Of a DNA stretch of 64,000 nt, positions 16,627-25,030 are shown piece by piece; position 1 is the stretch's first letter; each line of letters starts with the position of its first letter. Below the pieces are notes generated by a model. That model made no database searches. It had not been told where the DNA came from and saw only the letters and a program-made list of their open reading frames with translations. The position numbers were made by a program, and so were the translations under genes. The DNA is from Halorubrum sp. Atlit-26R (GTDB lineage: Archaea > Halobacteriota > Halobacteria > Halobacteriales > Haloferacaceae), in assembly GCF_003666015.1 (NCBI RefSeq), contig NZ_QPLT01000008.1:62001-126000 (forward strand). The letters run 5' to 3'.

Positions 16627-16965
16627 ATGAGGTTGACTACCCATGATACCTGCGTCTCTACCGGCCAGCCTTCGGAGCCTCTAACGGGATCAACACTACG
16701 TTCTGCTGCCGAACGTATTGCGGAGGAACGAACGGCAGACGGCCGCAACGACTCATACTACAGAGCCAAAGAGCAGCTTTACAGGAACCTCGCAGACCTC
16801 CAAGAGTCAGGGGATTTCCGGGAGGAGATTCTATTGGGTGTTAGCGCCGAGGCACGAGAGGTAATATCTCAGGATCCGCCGATCGAGCAGCTAAAATCGG
16901 CAGTTGCGCGTTTGGAAGTCGTCATCGAGATCCGCAACGGACCTCTCTCCGGTCCCGAGCCGTAA
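16627..16965 (+). CDS. Small helical protein, unknown function
   Basis: 112 residues, mostly helical (AAERIAEERTADGRNDSYYRAKEQLYRNLADLQ). Upstream DNA is AT-rich with TAATTAATATAG near 16596-16606 rather than the element module, so it probably uses a host-type promoter. ATG at 16627 preferred to an earlier TTG. Confidence 0.62.
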   Translation: MRLTTHDTCVSTGQPSEPLTGSTLRSAAERIAEERTADGRNDSYYRAKEQLYRNLADLQESGDFREEILLGVSAEAREVISQDPPIEQLKSAVARLEVVIEIRNGPLSGPEP

Positions 16966-17066
16966 CGGGCCGCGTTCGGCGCGCTTCCCTCCCCTTCTGT
17001 TTCTCCCGCCGTAGCCACAGCGGTACTTGGATCTGCCCGGCATGGTCGTCCCGCGATCAGAATCTC

Positions 17067-17096
17067 CATACTGATATTGATGGAAAATACTTAAGT
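17067..17096 (+). promoter_or_regulatory. Element promoter for 17120 gene
   Basis: Module CATACTG, TGATGGAAA, CTTAAGT; only 23 bases to the ATG, so the transcript is probably leaderless. Confidence 0.8.
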
Positions 17097-17119
17097 ACCC
17101 CCGGACCGTGTTATGAAAC

Positions 17120-18466
17120 ATGAGTCAGAGCGAAGCTCACGCAGCAGAGTGGAAGAATCGCGACCGGTACGCCGAGATGCTGGACTCGGGCATGACGCCC
17201 GACGAGATCCACGAGGAGATCAGCTCGGAGTTCCCGGAAGTCAGCCTGTCGGAGTTTCGGACCTACCTCTCCCGCTGCCAGTTTGACGGCGTCGGCGGTC
17301 GGTGGAGTCCGGATCAGTCGGTCCCGATGCGCCTTAGCTCCGGCGTCGAGGTGAGCTTCCCGCTCCCCGAGGAACTACTCGACTCCCCCGAGTTCCCCCG
17401 GAAGGTCGAACACGGCGTCCCGATCTCGTTCCACCCGATCATCGACACGACGAAGACGGGGACGAAATTCGGGATCCGCGCGATCCCGTGCGACTACCCG
17501 GAAACCGACGATCCCGACGCGTTCGACGACGACTACGAGGGTGCCAAGATCCACACCCGGTGGAGCAACGAGCGCAAGGCGTTCAACGTCGGGGCCCGCA
17601 GCATGGAGCTCCGGCTGCGCCGCCGCATCTCGCACGTCATGGGTCTCTCTGGGATGTTCGCCCGATACGACCCGGGGACGGCGAAGCTTCAGATGAAGGG
17701 CGAGTCGGAAGTCGTCGAGGATGGCATCCTGTCGGGGATCGACAGCAGCCCGACGTTCGGGGACGACGGCAGCGCCGAAGTGGACACGGAGAGCAGCGGG
17801 CGGTCGGAGGTCTCCGCGGACCTGACGGTCGAGGATGGCGGCCTGACGGTTCATATGTCGCCGGCGCCGCCGGTGTGGACCCCGTCGTCCGTGTCCGACC
17901 CGCTTGCCGAAGGGAGTGCCAGCGACCCGCCGGAGGCCGAGGATGGCGAGCTTCTGGAGCCCAAAGAGATCCACATCGGTCGCGGGTGGGACCGCAAAGA
18001 ACTGTGGGAGAAGGTGGACAGCGACCTCACCTACTCTGAAGCCGTCGAGAAGTACGCCGACGACGATGACGACGTAATCGGTGACATGGTGAAACCGTAC
18101 AAGCACCCGTGGAACGTCCACTCGCACCAGTTGGTGTTCCCCACCAGCTACGCCAGCGCGTACGGGATCGAGGATGGCGACGAGATCCACCAGCACTACG
18201 GCGCCGTCGAGATCGACGGGCACCGCCAGCTGGCGATCATCTACCGGTTCGACGAGGACGCCGACGATGTGCCGTCCGTCCGGTCGACCATCTACGGGCA
18301 GCAGAAGAACGACGAGGTGGACACGACCAACTACGTAACGACACCTGACCGGGTGCTGCTCCACTCCCTCGGTATTCTCGTCGAGGAGAGCATAGACGAC
18401 GACGCCTCTGCGATGGTGTACCCCGGGGAGAACTACATGGCGCTCGTCCCCAACCCGGACCTGTAG
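17120..18466 (+). CDS. Acidic protein of unknown function, possible AbrB-like segment
   Basis: 448 residues. N-terminal 60 residues are helical (MLDSGMTPDEIHEEISSEFP). The C-terminal third has LVFPTSYASAYGIEDGDEI (about 340-358), which resembles the swapped-hairpin AbrB/SpoVT pattern of antitoxins and regulators; a weak call. A central region 200-270 is low-complexity and acidic. Apparently monocistronic. Confidence 0.72.
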   Translation: MSQSEAHAAEWKNRDRYAEMLDSGMTPDEIHEEISSEFPEVSLSEFRTYLSRCQFDGVGGRWSPDQSVPMRLSSGVEVSFPLPEELLDSPEFPRKVEHGVPISFHPIIDTTKTGTKFGIRAIPCDYPETDDPDAFDDDYEGAKIHTRWSNERKAFNVGARSMELRLRRRISHVMGLSGMFARYDPGTAKLQMKGESEVVEDGILSGIDSSPTFGDDGSAEVDTESSGRSEVSADLTVEDGGLTVHMSPAPPVWTPSSVSDPLAEGSASDPPEAEDGELLEPKEIHIGRGWDRKELWEKVDSDLTYSEAVEKYADDDDDVIGDMVKPYKHPWNVHSHQLVFPTSYASAYGIEDGDEIHQHYGAVEIDGHRQLAIIYRFDEDADDVPSVRSTIYGQQKNDEVDTTNYVTTPDRVLLHSLGILVEESIDDDASAMVYPGENYMALVPNPDL

Positions 18467-18609
18467 GCAAACGTCGACAGCCCGGTTCGGCCGCGCAACT
18501 CTAACGCACCGCTCCTTCTCACGATTCTACGCCGAACGGCAGCCACGTCGCCGTGAACGGCTATCTGGTCCGGTCGCCCAGTCACACACCGACGAGTCGG
18601 GAAGTGGCC

Positions 18610-18732
18610 CTAATACCAAATATACAGCGACAGCATCCACATCAGCGTGGCCGAGATCATGAACAGAACCAGTAGTCCGATCCGCGCGATACTAACCGTT
18701 CCGCCGACGGAGAAAACCGATTTCCGAGCCAT
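18610..18732 (-). CDS. Single-span membrane mini-protein
   Basis: 40 residues: a basic start MARKSVFSVGG, a hydrophobic helix (about 15-36, RIGLLVLFMISATLMWMLSL) and a YIWY end. It begins two bases after the stop of the minus-strand gene 18735-19130, so it looks like the second gene of that operon. Confidence 0.6.
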   Translation of the reverse strand: MARKSVFSVGGTVSIARIGLLVLFMISATLMWMLSLYIWY

Positions 18733-18734
18733 CG

Positions 18735-19130
18735 TCAGTTGAGATACGGGTGCGCGTCAAGCACCGGTTTGATGAATTGGAAGGTCTCAGGGTCGCAGAC
18801 CTTTGCCTCCGCAGAATCAGGGTCAGTAAACGAGTACGCGTCGATCGTGTCCCACTCACCGGGAGCAGCAGCGAAGTTGCGTCGCACAGCAGTCTCTCCC
18901 TCGGGACTGACGTACAGGACGGTACAGCCGTCCTTTGTCACCAGATCCCCCTTCGAGCGGTATTGGACCGCCCCGTTGATCCGGGCGACCGCGTAACAGA
19001 TCACGTCACCGTCTGAGCGCCGATACTCCCCCGGCTGGTGGCAGTCTTCGAGTTGTTCAGCCGTCAGACGGGAGGCCGTCCCCGTCTGTGTGAACTCCAA
19101 GCCGTTTCCAGTCGTGGATCGAGTTCCCAT
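18735..19130 (-). CDS. Protein of unknown function
   Basis: 131 residues, one of few minus-strand genes. The ATG at 19130 is preferred to a GTG three codons upstream because AGGTGA sits just before it as a ribosome-binding site. Beta-rich (DGDVICYAVARINGAVQYRS, CTVLYVSPEG). TTTATG about 60 bases upstream may be its TATA box; the element module is absent on this strand. Confidence 0.68.
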   Translation of the reverse strand: MGTRSTTGNGLEFTQTGTASRLTAEQLEDCHQPGEYRRSDGDVICYAVARINGAVQYRSKGDLVTKDGCTVLYVSPEGETAVRRNFAAAPGEWDTIDAYSFTDPDSAEAKVCDPETFQFIKPVLDAHPYLN

Positions 19131-19203
19131 ATTATTCACCTATTTTGACGGTCTGGGTTGCCCCAACTTCCTGTTTCACCCTATGAGCCGGATGCCCATA
19201 AAC

Positions 19204-19231
19204 CTACTGGAAGTAATGGAAACTTATTAGT
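19204..19231 (+). promoter_or_regulatory. Orphan element promoter
   Basis: CTACTGG, TAATGGAAA, TTATTAGT: a full module with no start codon or leader after it, 54 bp upstream of an intact module at 19258. Likely a duplicate or relic, possibly an alternative start for 19324. Confidence 0.6.
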
Positions 19232-19257
19232 ACCCCACAACCCTCACGTCTCAACAC

Positions 19258-19286
19258 CATACGGATTATAATGGAAAGCATTAAGT
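19258..19286 (+). promoter_or_regulatory. Element promoter for 19324 gene
   Basis: Module CATACGG, TAATGGAAA, TTAAGT; GGGTGGGGGCCC initiator-type sequence and leader GGTCAGAGAACG. Confidence 0.83.
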
Positions 19287-19323
19287 GGGTGGGGGCCCAC
19301 ACTACAGTTGAGGTCAGAGAACG

Positions 19324-19716
19324 ATGGCAACCGCAACCCACACTTCGACGGAACAGGCAGCAATCACGACGGAAGTCGATGCCGAGGCCGGCTACGCCGA
19401 CATTCGGGTCGACGGAGCGGGGGTCGCTTCTGTTGACACCGATACGGACGCAACGACCGTCCGCGCGATCAATCCCGATCACCCGGAGGATGCGGCCGGC
19501 GAGTGGGAGCTTACCGGGATGGACGGCCAGATCGAGACGATCGTCAACGAGCCCGCGGGTTACGCCGACGTGATCGTGAACGAGATCATCGTCGCGAGTG
19601 TTCACGTCGACGACGGCGCCGTGACCGTTCGGGCGTTCGACCCCGAGATGCCGCAGAACGCCCTCAGCGAGCATGACTTTTCGGTTGATGCGGCCGAGGA
19701 GGAGACCGATGCCTGA
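19324..19716 (+). CDS. Acidic beta-rich protein with internal repeat
   Basis: 130 residues. Two similar halves: AGYADIRVDGAGVASVDTDT then TVRAINPDHPEDA, and AGYADVIVNEIIVASVHVDD then TVRAFDPEMPQNA. This points to an internal duplication of an about 50-residue beta unit. Function unknown. Overlaps the next gene by eight bases. Confidence 0.75.
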   Translation: MATATHTSTEQAAITTEVDAEAGYADIRVDGAGVASVDTDTDATTVRAINPDHPEDAAGEWELTGMDGQIETIVNEPAGYADVIVNEIIVASVHVDDGAVTVRAFDPEMPQNALSEHDFSVDAAEEETDA

Positions 19717-19934
19717 AACGAGCGGCGTGTCGCTCCCGATCGCGTTCCGGCACCTGATCGAGTCGGCGCTTTCTGACTTCGGCGTCGAGGTGGCCGGAGA
19801 GATCGAGGCGACCGAGATCGACGGCGGCTACGAGGCGGCGGTCCCGATCGACGGGCGGCTGTTGCTGGCGGACGTGACGGAGCATCAGGGCCGGCTACTG
19901 GCGTTCCAAGGCGGTCGGGAGATCATCTTTCTAC

Positions 19935-21333
19935 AGGCGGGAAGCCCCGCGTTTACGGCGAGGAGGAACGTGACACGGTGAGAACCAACCGCTGTTCGGT
20001 GGCCGACCGACTCCCCGTATCAAATGCAACCTATATGAATGTAAGCTACTACGTATGAAGTATGGCGGAGGTGCGTCGCACGGTCGTCGTCAAACTCGAT
20101 ATGAACGACAGCGACGCGACTCTCCTCCACGAAACTGTCGAGGAGTACCTGTGGGCGTGTAACTACGTCGTCCGAGACGCGTGGCAGGACGACTACAAGC
20201 CCACCTCGAAAACAAAACTCCACGACCGGACGTACTCCGACGTGCGCGAACAGACACGGCTTCAAGCTAACCTCGTTCAATCCGCACGTAACAAAGCCGC
20301 CGAAGCCATCAAGGGCGTCGTCGCCCGCTGGCAGAACGGCAAGAAGGCGTCACAACCACACTTCACGACGCCATCCGTCCGATACGACAAACGGAGCGCG
20401 ACGTTCCACGACGACCGCGTATCCCTCTCCACGGTGAACGGACGTATCGAAGCCGAATACGTTCTTCCACCAGAGGGAGACAACCCGCACACGAAGTACC
20501 TCCGCGACAACGACTACGAGGTCACGGGTGCGACGCTTCAGTACCGCGACGCGACGGACACGTTTTTCCTCCACATCGGAACGAAGGCCGACGTGGAGAC
20601 CGAAATACCGGGCGAAGGCGACGCCAAGAACAGTACAGTCCTCGGCGTGGACCTCGGTATTGAACAGATTGCCGTCACGTCGACCGGGATGTTCTGGAGC
20701 GGCGACTACCTCAACCACCGCCGTCGGGAGTACGAGCGGGTTCGTGGCGATCTTCAACGGACGGGCACGGAGTCTGCCCACCGAACCATCGAACGGATGG
20801 GTGACCGCGAGACGCAGTGGGTCGAAGATTACCTTCACCGTATCTCAAAAGCCATCGTCCAAGAAGCCGTCGCGCACGGGTGCGACCGGATAGCCTTCGA
20901 GGAGTTAACGGACATCCGCGACCGGATGCCGGGCGCAAAGAAGTTCCATGCGTGGGCGTTCCGACGCCTGTACGACTACGTGGCGTACAAGGCCAAAGCG
21001 GAAGGTATTGAGGCTACGCAGGTAGACCCGGCGTACACGTCCAAGCGGTGTTCGAAGTGCGGGACGACGCTGGACGAGAACCGTCCGTCGCAAGCCAAGT
21101 TCTGTTGCCAGAAGTGCGGCTACGAGGTCAACGCAGACTATAACGCGGCGAAGAACATCGGCTTTCGGCTACTCCGTGCGGGGCAAAAGTCTCCGCATGG
21201 AGGGGCGACACGTCACCTCGCCCTGAAGTCGGGGACGTTGAACGTGAACGGCGGCTACTCGCCTGCCACCCAGTAGGGTCGGCCAGAACGGGAGTCCACC
21301 GACAAGCTCTGTCCTTTAGGGCGGAGAAGGTGA
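19935..21333 (+). mobile_element. IS1341-type tnpB element, copy 2
   Basis: 1399 bp, near-identical to copy 1 and inserted in the same orientation after the same 12-base TCATCTTTCTAC. The hairpins at both ends are slightly decayed (CTCTGTCC rather than CTCCGCCC at the right). Ends defined by divergence from copy 1 and by frame restoration of the host gene. Confidence 0.88.
20062..21276 (+). CDS. tnpB: TnpB RNA-guided nuclease
   Basis: 404 residues, about 97% identical to copy 1. RuvC residues Asp (VLGVDLG), Glu (FEELTDIRD) and Asp (NADYNAAKN) and the four zinc-ribbon cysteines are all kept, so it is likely functional. Substitutions are scattered (for example Ala to Val at 8 and Asp to Asn at 15), suggesting independent drift rather than an assembly duplicate. 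Confidence 0.93.
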   Translation: MAEVRRTVVVKLDMNDSDATLLHETVEEYLWACNYVVRDAWQDDYKPTSKTKLHDRTYSDVREQTRLQANLVQSARNKAAEAIKGVVARWQNGKKASQPHFTTPSVRYDKRSATFHDDRVSLSTVNGRIEAEYVLPPEGDNPHTKYLRDNDYEVTGATLQYRDATDTFFLHIGTKADVETEIPGEGDAKNSTVLGVDLGIEQIAVTSTGMFWSGDYLNHRRREYERVRGDLQRTGTESAHRTIERMGDRETQWVEDYLHRISKAIVQEAVAHGCDRIAFEELTDIRDRMPGAKKFHAWAFRRLYDYVAYKAKAEGIEATQVDPAYTSKRCSKCGTTLDENRPSQAKFCCQKCGYEVNADYNAAKNIGFRLLRAGQKSPHGGATRHLALKSGTLNVNGGYSPATQ

Positions 21334-21353
21334 CGCTGCGCGGCTTCGAGGAC
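21190..21353 (+). ncRNA. Putative omega (reRNA) of tnpB copy 2
   Basis: By analogy with copy 1: right end of the element plus flank from 21334 as guide. The right-end hairpin has two mismatches. Boundaries inferred. Confidence 0.4.
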
Positions 21354-21391
21354 GACTGAGTGATCCTCACGGCGAAGGTGGTGAAGAACCC

Positions 21392-21763
21392 GTGAGCCGT
21401 GCCGAGAACCGCGGTGCCGAGAAGCTGTTTAGCGCGCTCAATTTCCTCACGTCGGTCGCCCCCGGGACGGAGGTCGAGTTTACCATCCCCGGCGAGCAGG
21501 AGCTCGCGGCCAGCCGTGACGGCTACCGCTACGGTGTCCGGCAGGTGGATCGCTACCAGCAACCGAACCACTACGTACTGACCGGCGCGGCGACCGAGGT
21601 CGACACGGTCGACCCAGACGAGCGGTTCGAGTCGTACCACATGGCCGTCACGGCGCTTGCGGAGGCCATCACGACCGACGAGCGGCAAGACGATCTGACG
21701 CCCTTCGAGGAGCGGGATTCAACCCGGACGGTTTCGGTCCCTGTCTCGCCGTCGACCGAGTGA
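21392..21763 (+). CDS. Small protein of unknown function
   Basis: 123 residues from a GTG start preceded by AAGGTGGTG. Helical N terminus then beta (GTEVEFTIPGEQELAASRDGYRYGVRQVDRY). It lies 32 bases after the split gene and is probably co-transcribed with 19324. Confidence 0.65.
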   Translation: MSRAENRGAEKLFSALNFLTSVAPGTEVEFTIPGEQELAASRDGYRYGVRQVDRYQQPNHYVLTGAATEVDTVDPDERFESYHMAVTALAEAITTDERQDDLTPFEERDSTRTVSVPVSPSTE

Positions 21764-21796
21764 CGATCAGTTTTATTGAACCCGCGCCTGTATGTC

Positions 21797-21825
21797 CATA
21801 CTAATACTAATGGAAAACTTTTATC
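21797..21825 (+). promoter_or_regulatory. Element promoter for 21853 gene
   Basis: Module CATACTA, TAATGGAAA, TTTTATC variant; leader AGAAAGAAACACG. Confidence 0.75.
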
Positions 21826-21852
21826 ACCGTGCGGGGTGTAGAAAGAAACACG

Positions 21853-22197
21853 ATGGCACGTAGGATCCGCACGGGGCACTACAAGCTTGGTGAGACGGAG
21901 GAAGTCCGCGAGGACAGACAAGGGGAGCGGCGTCTCTGTACGTTCGAGTACGGCGTCGTGAAGGGGCACACAGCGAACACAGCAGACCCACCCGAGGAAT
22001 CGGATGAACGGGTGTACTGGGCACACTTCTGCCCGGGTGCGCTCTACCGGAGCAAGTGGTTCGTCTACCGCGTCGAGATCGATCCGGGCGACAGCCCCGA
22101 GGCACAGCCACAACTCCTTGAGCGGCTGGACGACAAGCAGGCGGCGACCAGCTGGCTGGAGAACCGCTACGCTGACGAGTTTACCCGGACCTACTGA
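21853..22197 (+). CDS. Small protein of unknown function
   Basis: 114 residues. Contains single Cys at RRLCTFEYG and HFCPGALY; less acidic than its neighbours. Start fixed by ATGGCA after the promoter; an earlier in-frame ATG at 21829 would lie within the promoter-to-start region. No family recognised. Confidence 0.7.
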   Translation: MARRIRTGHYKLGETEEVREDRQGERRLCTFEYGVVKGHTANTADPPEESDERVYWAHFCPGALYRSKWFVYRVEIDPGDSPEAQPQLLERLDDKQAATSWLENRYADEFTRTY

Positions 22198-22246
22198 TTC
22201 CGGTTGTATCTGACTTTCTGACCTCTGTTCTTACCCCCGCCACTCC

Positions 22247-22275
22247 CATACTGTAACTAATGGAAATTTTTAAGT
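22247..22275 (+). promoter_or_regulatory. Element promoter for 22311 gene
   Basis: Module CATACTG, TAATGGAAA, TTTAAGT; CCCCGTAGCCCC initiator-type sequence. Confidence 0.85.
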
Positions 22276-22310
22276 CCCCGTAGCCCCTCGTGTAAGTTGA
22301 GAGCAGAACG

Positions 22311-23783
22311 ATGGCACGTTCAGAAGCTTCCCCCACGACGCTCACCGACGACCGCACGCAGGACGCCGTGAACGCCGCGGCCGCAGTTGGCGCTCCGCTC
22401 CGCCACGTCTCCGCGGGCGACGTGCTGTACTTCGTCCGTAAAGACGTTCACGCCCTTGTTTTCGAGGCCGGTAGTCTCGATGCGCCCGCCAACGAGGGCG
22501 ACCTGTACCCCGAGACGGTCGACCTCAAGTGGCTCGATGGCTACCGCATGGAGTCGGTCGACCGGGGCATCAGCGCGGACGTGCTTGCTCGGATGGGCGA
22601 GCAGAACACGGTTCGGGTGGTCGACAGCGACGTGGCCGAGAACAAGCGCGCGACCGGCCGGCGCCGTCCCGAGTGGTCGGCCCGCGACGGCAGCGTGGTC
22701 CCGGCTCCGCGGACGAGGGTCGACACGCTCCGTTTCACGCGGACTCGCTCGCGAGACCGCGTCAACGCGTTCCTGAAGTCGCCGGTCGTCGACCACAAAC
22801 AGGACCGGATCCAGAAGGCCCGCGCCATGTTCACGGCCGAGCGCCCCGACGGCCGCCCCGCGGCGGTTCTGACGGTGAGCTCTCCAACCGCTCGCAACGC
22901 GTTCGACCGCCGTACGGTCGAGATCAGCCGCTACGCGAGCCACCCGGAGACCGAGGGCCACGGGACGAACAACACGGCGACGTGGATGCTCTCGCGTGCG
23001 TGCCGCTGGGCGGCGCTTGAGGGGTACGAGCGGGTCCGCACGCTCGCGGGGACCGCGGGCAACGACGGCGGTATCTACCGGGCCGCGAACTTCCGGTTCG
23101 ACGGCGTGGCCGACACGGACGGCAACCACGACCGCGAGGGCCGGTCGAACCACAATCACGACAAGCGTCTCAAGCGGTTCGTCCGCGAGATCGACGCGGA
23201 CGGCGGCAGCGGTGAACTCGGCGTCCCGCGCCGGTTCGACGCCCGTCTCGCGGGCAACACGGCGACCGACGGCGGCATGACGTCGCTATCGGAGTTCGGT
23301 GAGAGCGCCGCGCTCACGCCGGCCAACATGGCGCTGACGCGCGAGGAGGCGTCGGACACCAAGTTCACTCGGAGCGGCGACAGCGACCAGTACGCAGCGT
23401 TCAGTCCCCGCGTTCGCGACCTCGACACCGACGACAAGCTGGCCGGGCTTGAGGCCGCTCGCGGGAAGCTCCCCGCGGCCGTGTTCGGAGCCGACGTGGA
23501 CGGGACGCTCGCGGCGGCCGTCGTCGTGAGCGGCGACCCGGACGCCGCGGTGCCGGTCGCGACCGTCGACGCGTACCTCGCTCGGGAAACCGAGTACCCC
23601 GACGCGACCGCTCGCTGGTTACTGTCGCGGGCCCGCGAGTGGGCAAACCTCGATGGATACCAGTCGCTCCGCGTCCCTCACGGCACGTTCGACAGCGTCG
23701 AGGCAGTCAACCCGACCGTCCCCAAGGGCGTCGGCTTCGAGGCCGACACCACCGCAAAACCCGGGCATCGCGCCGCCTTCTGA
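22311..23783 (+). CDS. Mom-like GNAT acyltransferase, possibly two tandem domains
   Basis: 490 residues. Residues about 175-270 carry a pattern typical of phage Mom proteins: VEISRYASHP, then NTATWMLSRACRWAALEGYE, then TAGNDGGIYRAANFRFDG. A second, weaker copy follows at about 390-485 (ATVDAYL, DATARWLLSRAREWANLDGYQ, VGFEAD). Mom of phage Mu modifies adenine in DNA to block restriction; the family is GNAT-like. DNA modification of this element is therefore a plausible role but is inference. The first 140 residues are unrecognised. Confidence 0.62.
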   Translation: MARSEASPTTLTDDRTQDAVNAAAAVGAPLRHVSAGDVLYFVRKDVHALVFEAGSLDAPANEGDLYPETVDLKWLDGYRMESVDRGISADVLARMGEQNTVRVVDSDVAENKRATGRRRPEWSARDGSVVPAPRTRVDTLRFTRTRSRDRVNAFLKSPVVDHKQDRIQKARAMFTAERPDGRPAAVLTVSSPTARNAFDRRTVEISRYASHPETEGHGTNNTATWMLSRACRWAALEGYERVRTLAGTAGNDGGIYRAANFRFDGVADTDGNHDREGRSNHNHDKRLKRFVREIDADGGSGELGVPRRFDARLAGNTATDGGMTSLSEFGESAALTPANMALTREEASDTKFTRSGDSDQYAAFSPRVRDLDTDDKLAGLEAARGKLPAAVFGADVDGTLAAAVVVSGDPDAAVPVATVDAYLARETEYPDATARWLLSRAREWANLDGYQSLRVPHGTFDSVEAVNPTVPKGVGFEADTTAKPGHRAAF

Positions 23784-23941
23784 CGGCGCGAGTCACCCGC
23801 GACACACGCGTACATTCCCTGAAAGTTCCAGCGTCAGATGCGTCTCACTACTCCGACAAAAATGTATAGATGACTCCCCGGTTCCGTGCTGGTCTCGGGG
23901 AGGGAAACCCACCGATTCAGCCCCGTACTATATCACAGTAC

Positions 23942-23970
23942 CATACTGGAAGTAATGTAAAAACTTAAGT
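23942..23970 (+). promoter_or_regulatory. Element promoter for 24008 gene
   Basis: Module CATACTG, TAATGTAAA, CTTAAGT; GGGTGGGGGCC initiator-type sequence and leader GGTCAGAGAACG. Confidence 0.83.
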
Positions 23971-24007
23971 GGGTGGGGGCCTACGTTACAGTTGAGGTCA
24001 GAGAACG

Positions 24008-24472
24008 ATGGCACGAGGCATTACCGACGCGACGCACGCGATCTCAGAGGAAACGATCGACCAGATCATGACCGACTACGACGGCGGTGTCCGGGTGAGT
24101 GACAGGGTCCGCCGAGAGCAATTCAACAAGCGCCTCAAGGAGTTTCAGGTCAACTTCGTCGACGAGGAGCTACCCGGGTACATCTCGCTGGCGCTCTCCG
24201 AGGAGAACTTCCCCCCGGTCCGGCGCCCCACCGACGAGGGTGTGATAGTCCTGAACGGAGTCGTCGAGTCCATCGACGTGTGTGTCCCGGACGGACACGC
24301 CGACCCAGAGCGGGAGAAGATTATCCCGGCGATCAAGAAGGCCCACGAGCTTGAGGCCCGCAAGCGGTTCCCCGACATGGTGGAGCCGGACCCGTCCGTG
24401 ATACCGTTTATTCTCAGCGAGCCGGCCGTTGAGGTGTCCGTCCCGGTCGGCAGCAAGGCACCGCACGCGTAA
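24008..24472 (+). CDS. Protein of unknown function
   Basis: 154 residues. Helical first half (RVRREQFNKRLKEFQVNFV), a beta stretch (GVIVLNGVVESIDVCVP) and a helical REKIIPAIKKAHELEARKRF. No family recognised. Likely operon with 24497. Confidence 0.7.
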   Translation: MARGITDATHAISEETIDQIMTDYDGGVRVSDRVRREQFNKRLKEFQVNFVDEELPGYISLALSEENFPPVRRPTDEGVIVLNGVVESIDVCVPDGHADPEREKIIPAIKKAHELEARKRFPDMVEPDPSVIPFILSEPAVEVSVPVGSKAPHA

Positions 24473-24496
24473 CCACCACCCCTCTTACTTCCCACA

Positions 24497-24931
24497 ATGA
24501 CCCTTCCGTACACTATCCCGGCGACGTACCGCGCCAAGTGCGCCCCCGATCTCGATGCTGTTGCCCCCACTCCGAGCCGGTGGGACCGACACACCTCCGA
24601 GCAGGACGTGCTGGCGATCGGGCGGGGCGCCCCGGTTGAATACATCGGCCAGTACGTGTTCTCCGACGGGTCGGAGAAACACGCAATCACGGTCGCGTAC
24701 CTTCGCGAAGAATCCGACCTCCATTGGGACCTCTCGTGGGTGTGTAGCGACGAGGAAATCACGGGTACGCACCTCCGCGGAGTCACCCAATGCCACTACG
24801 AAACGCACGACGCCATGATGGACGCTCTCCGGGACTACATGGCGGGTATCGAGGAACACGCCCCGTCACCGCACTACAACGTTGACGCGGTCGTGCCCGC
24901 GCGCTCCCCGGCTGCCGACCCGTCCCGGTAA
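24497..24931 (+). CDS. Protein of unknown function
   Basis: 144 residues. Histidine/cysteine-bearing (HWDLSWVCSDEE, GVTQCHYETHDAMM) but no clear metal motif. It starts 24 bases after the 24008 gene. No family recognised. Confidence 0.68.
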   Translation: MTLPYTIPATYRAKCAPDLDAVAPTPSRWDRHTSEQDVLAIGRGAPVEYIGQYVFSDGSEKHAITVAYLREESDLHWDLSWVCSDEEITGTHLRGVTQCHYETHDAMMDALRDYMAGIEEHAPSPHYNVDAVVPARSPAADPSR

Positions 24932-24965
24932 CCGAACTGGGGAGTAGAACCCTCCCGTTCTTTAC

Positions 24966-24995
24966 TATACTCAGACTAATGGAAAACTACTAAGT
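24966..24995 (+). promoter_or_regulatory. Element promoter for 25031 gene
   Basis: Module TATACTC, TAATGGAAA, CTAAGT; leader GAGGACAGAACG. Confidence 0.82.
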
Positions 24996-25030
24996 ACCCG
25001 TGGGGCCATGATACAGATGAGGACAGAACG

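Larger units (their letters stand above)
19709..21359 (+). pseudogene. Small unknown gene split by a TnpB element
   Basis: Parts 19709-19934 and 21334-21359 join in frame if the 1399-bp element is removed, giving an 83-residue protein that ends ...EIIFLPLRGFEDD. The left part encodes a beta-rich domain (GYEAAVPIDGRLLLADV). Overlaps the 19324 gene by eight bases. As it stands it reads through into the element and is truncated/altered near its C terminus, so some function might survive. Confidence 0.75.

Noticed and set aside
11179-21333. Assembly duplication of one tnpB element
   Set aside because: Copies differ at about a dozen residues and lie in different host genes with distinct right flanks.
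22320-23159. 279-residue minus-strand open frame
   Set aside because: Antisense to the Mom-like gene, no promoter and shadow-type composition.
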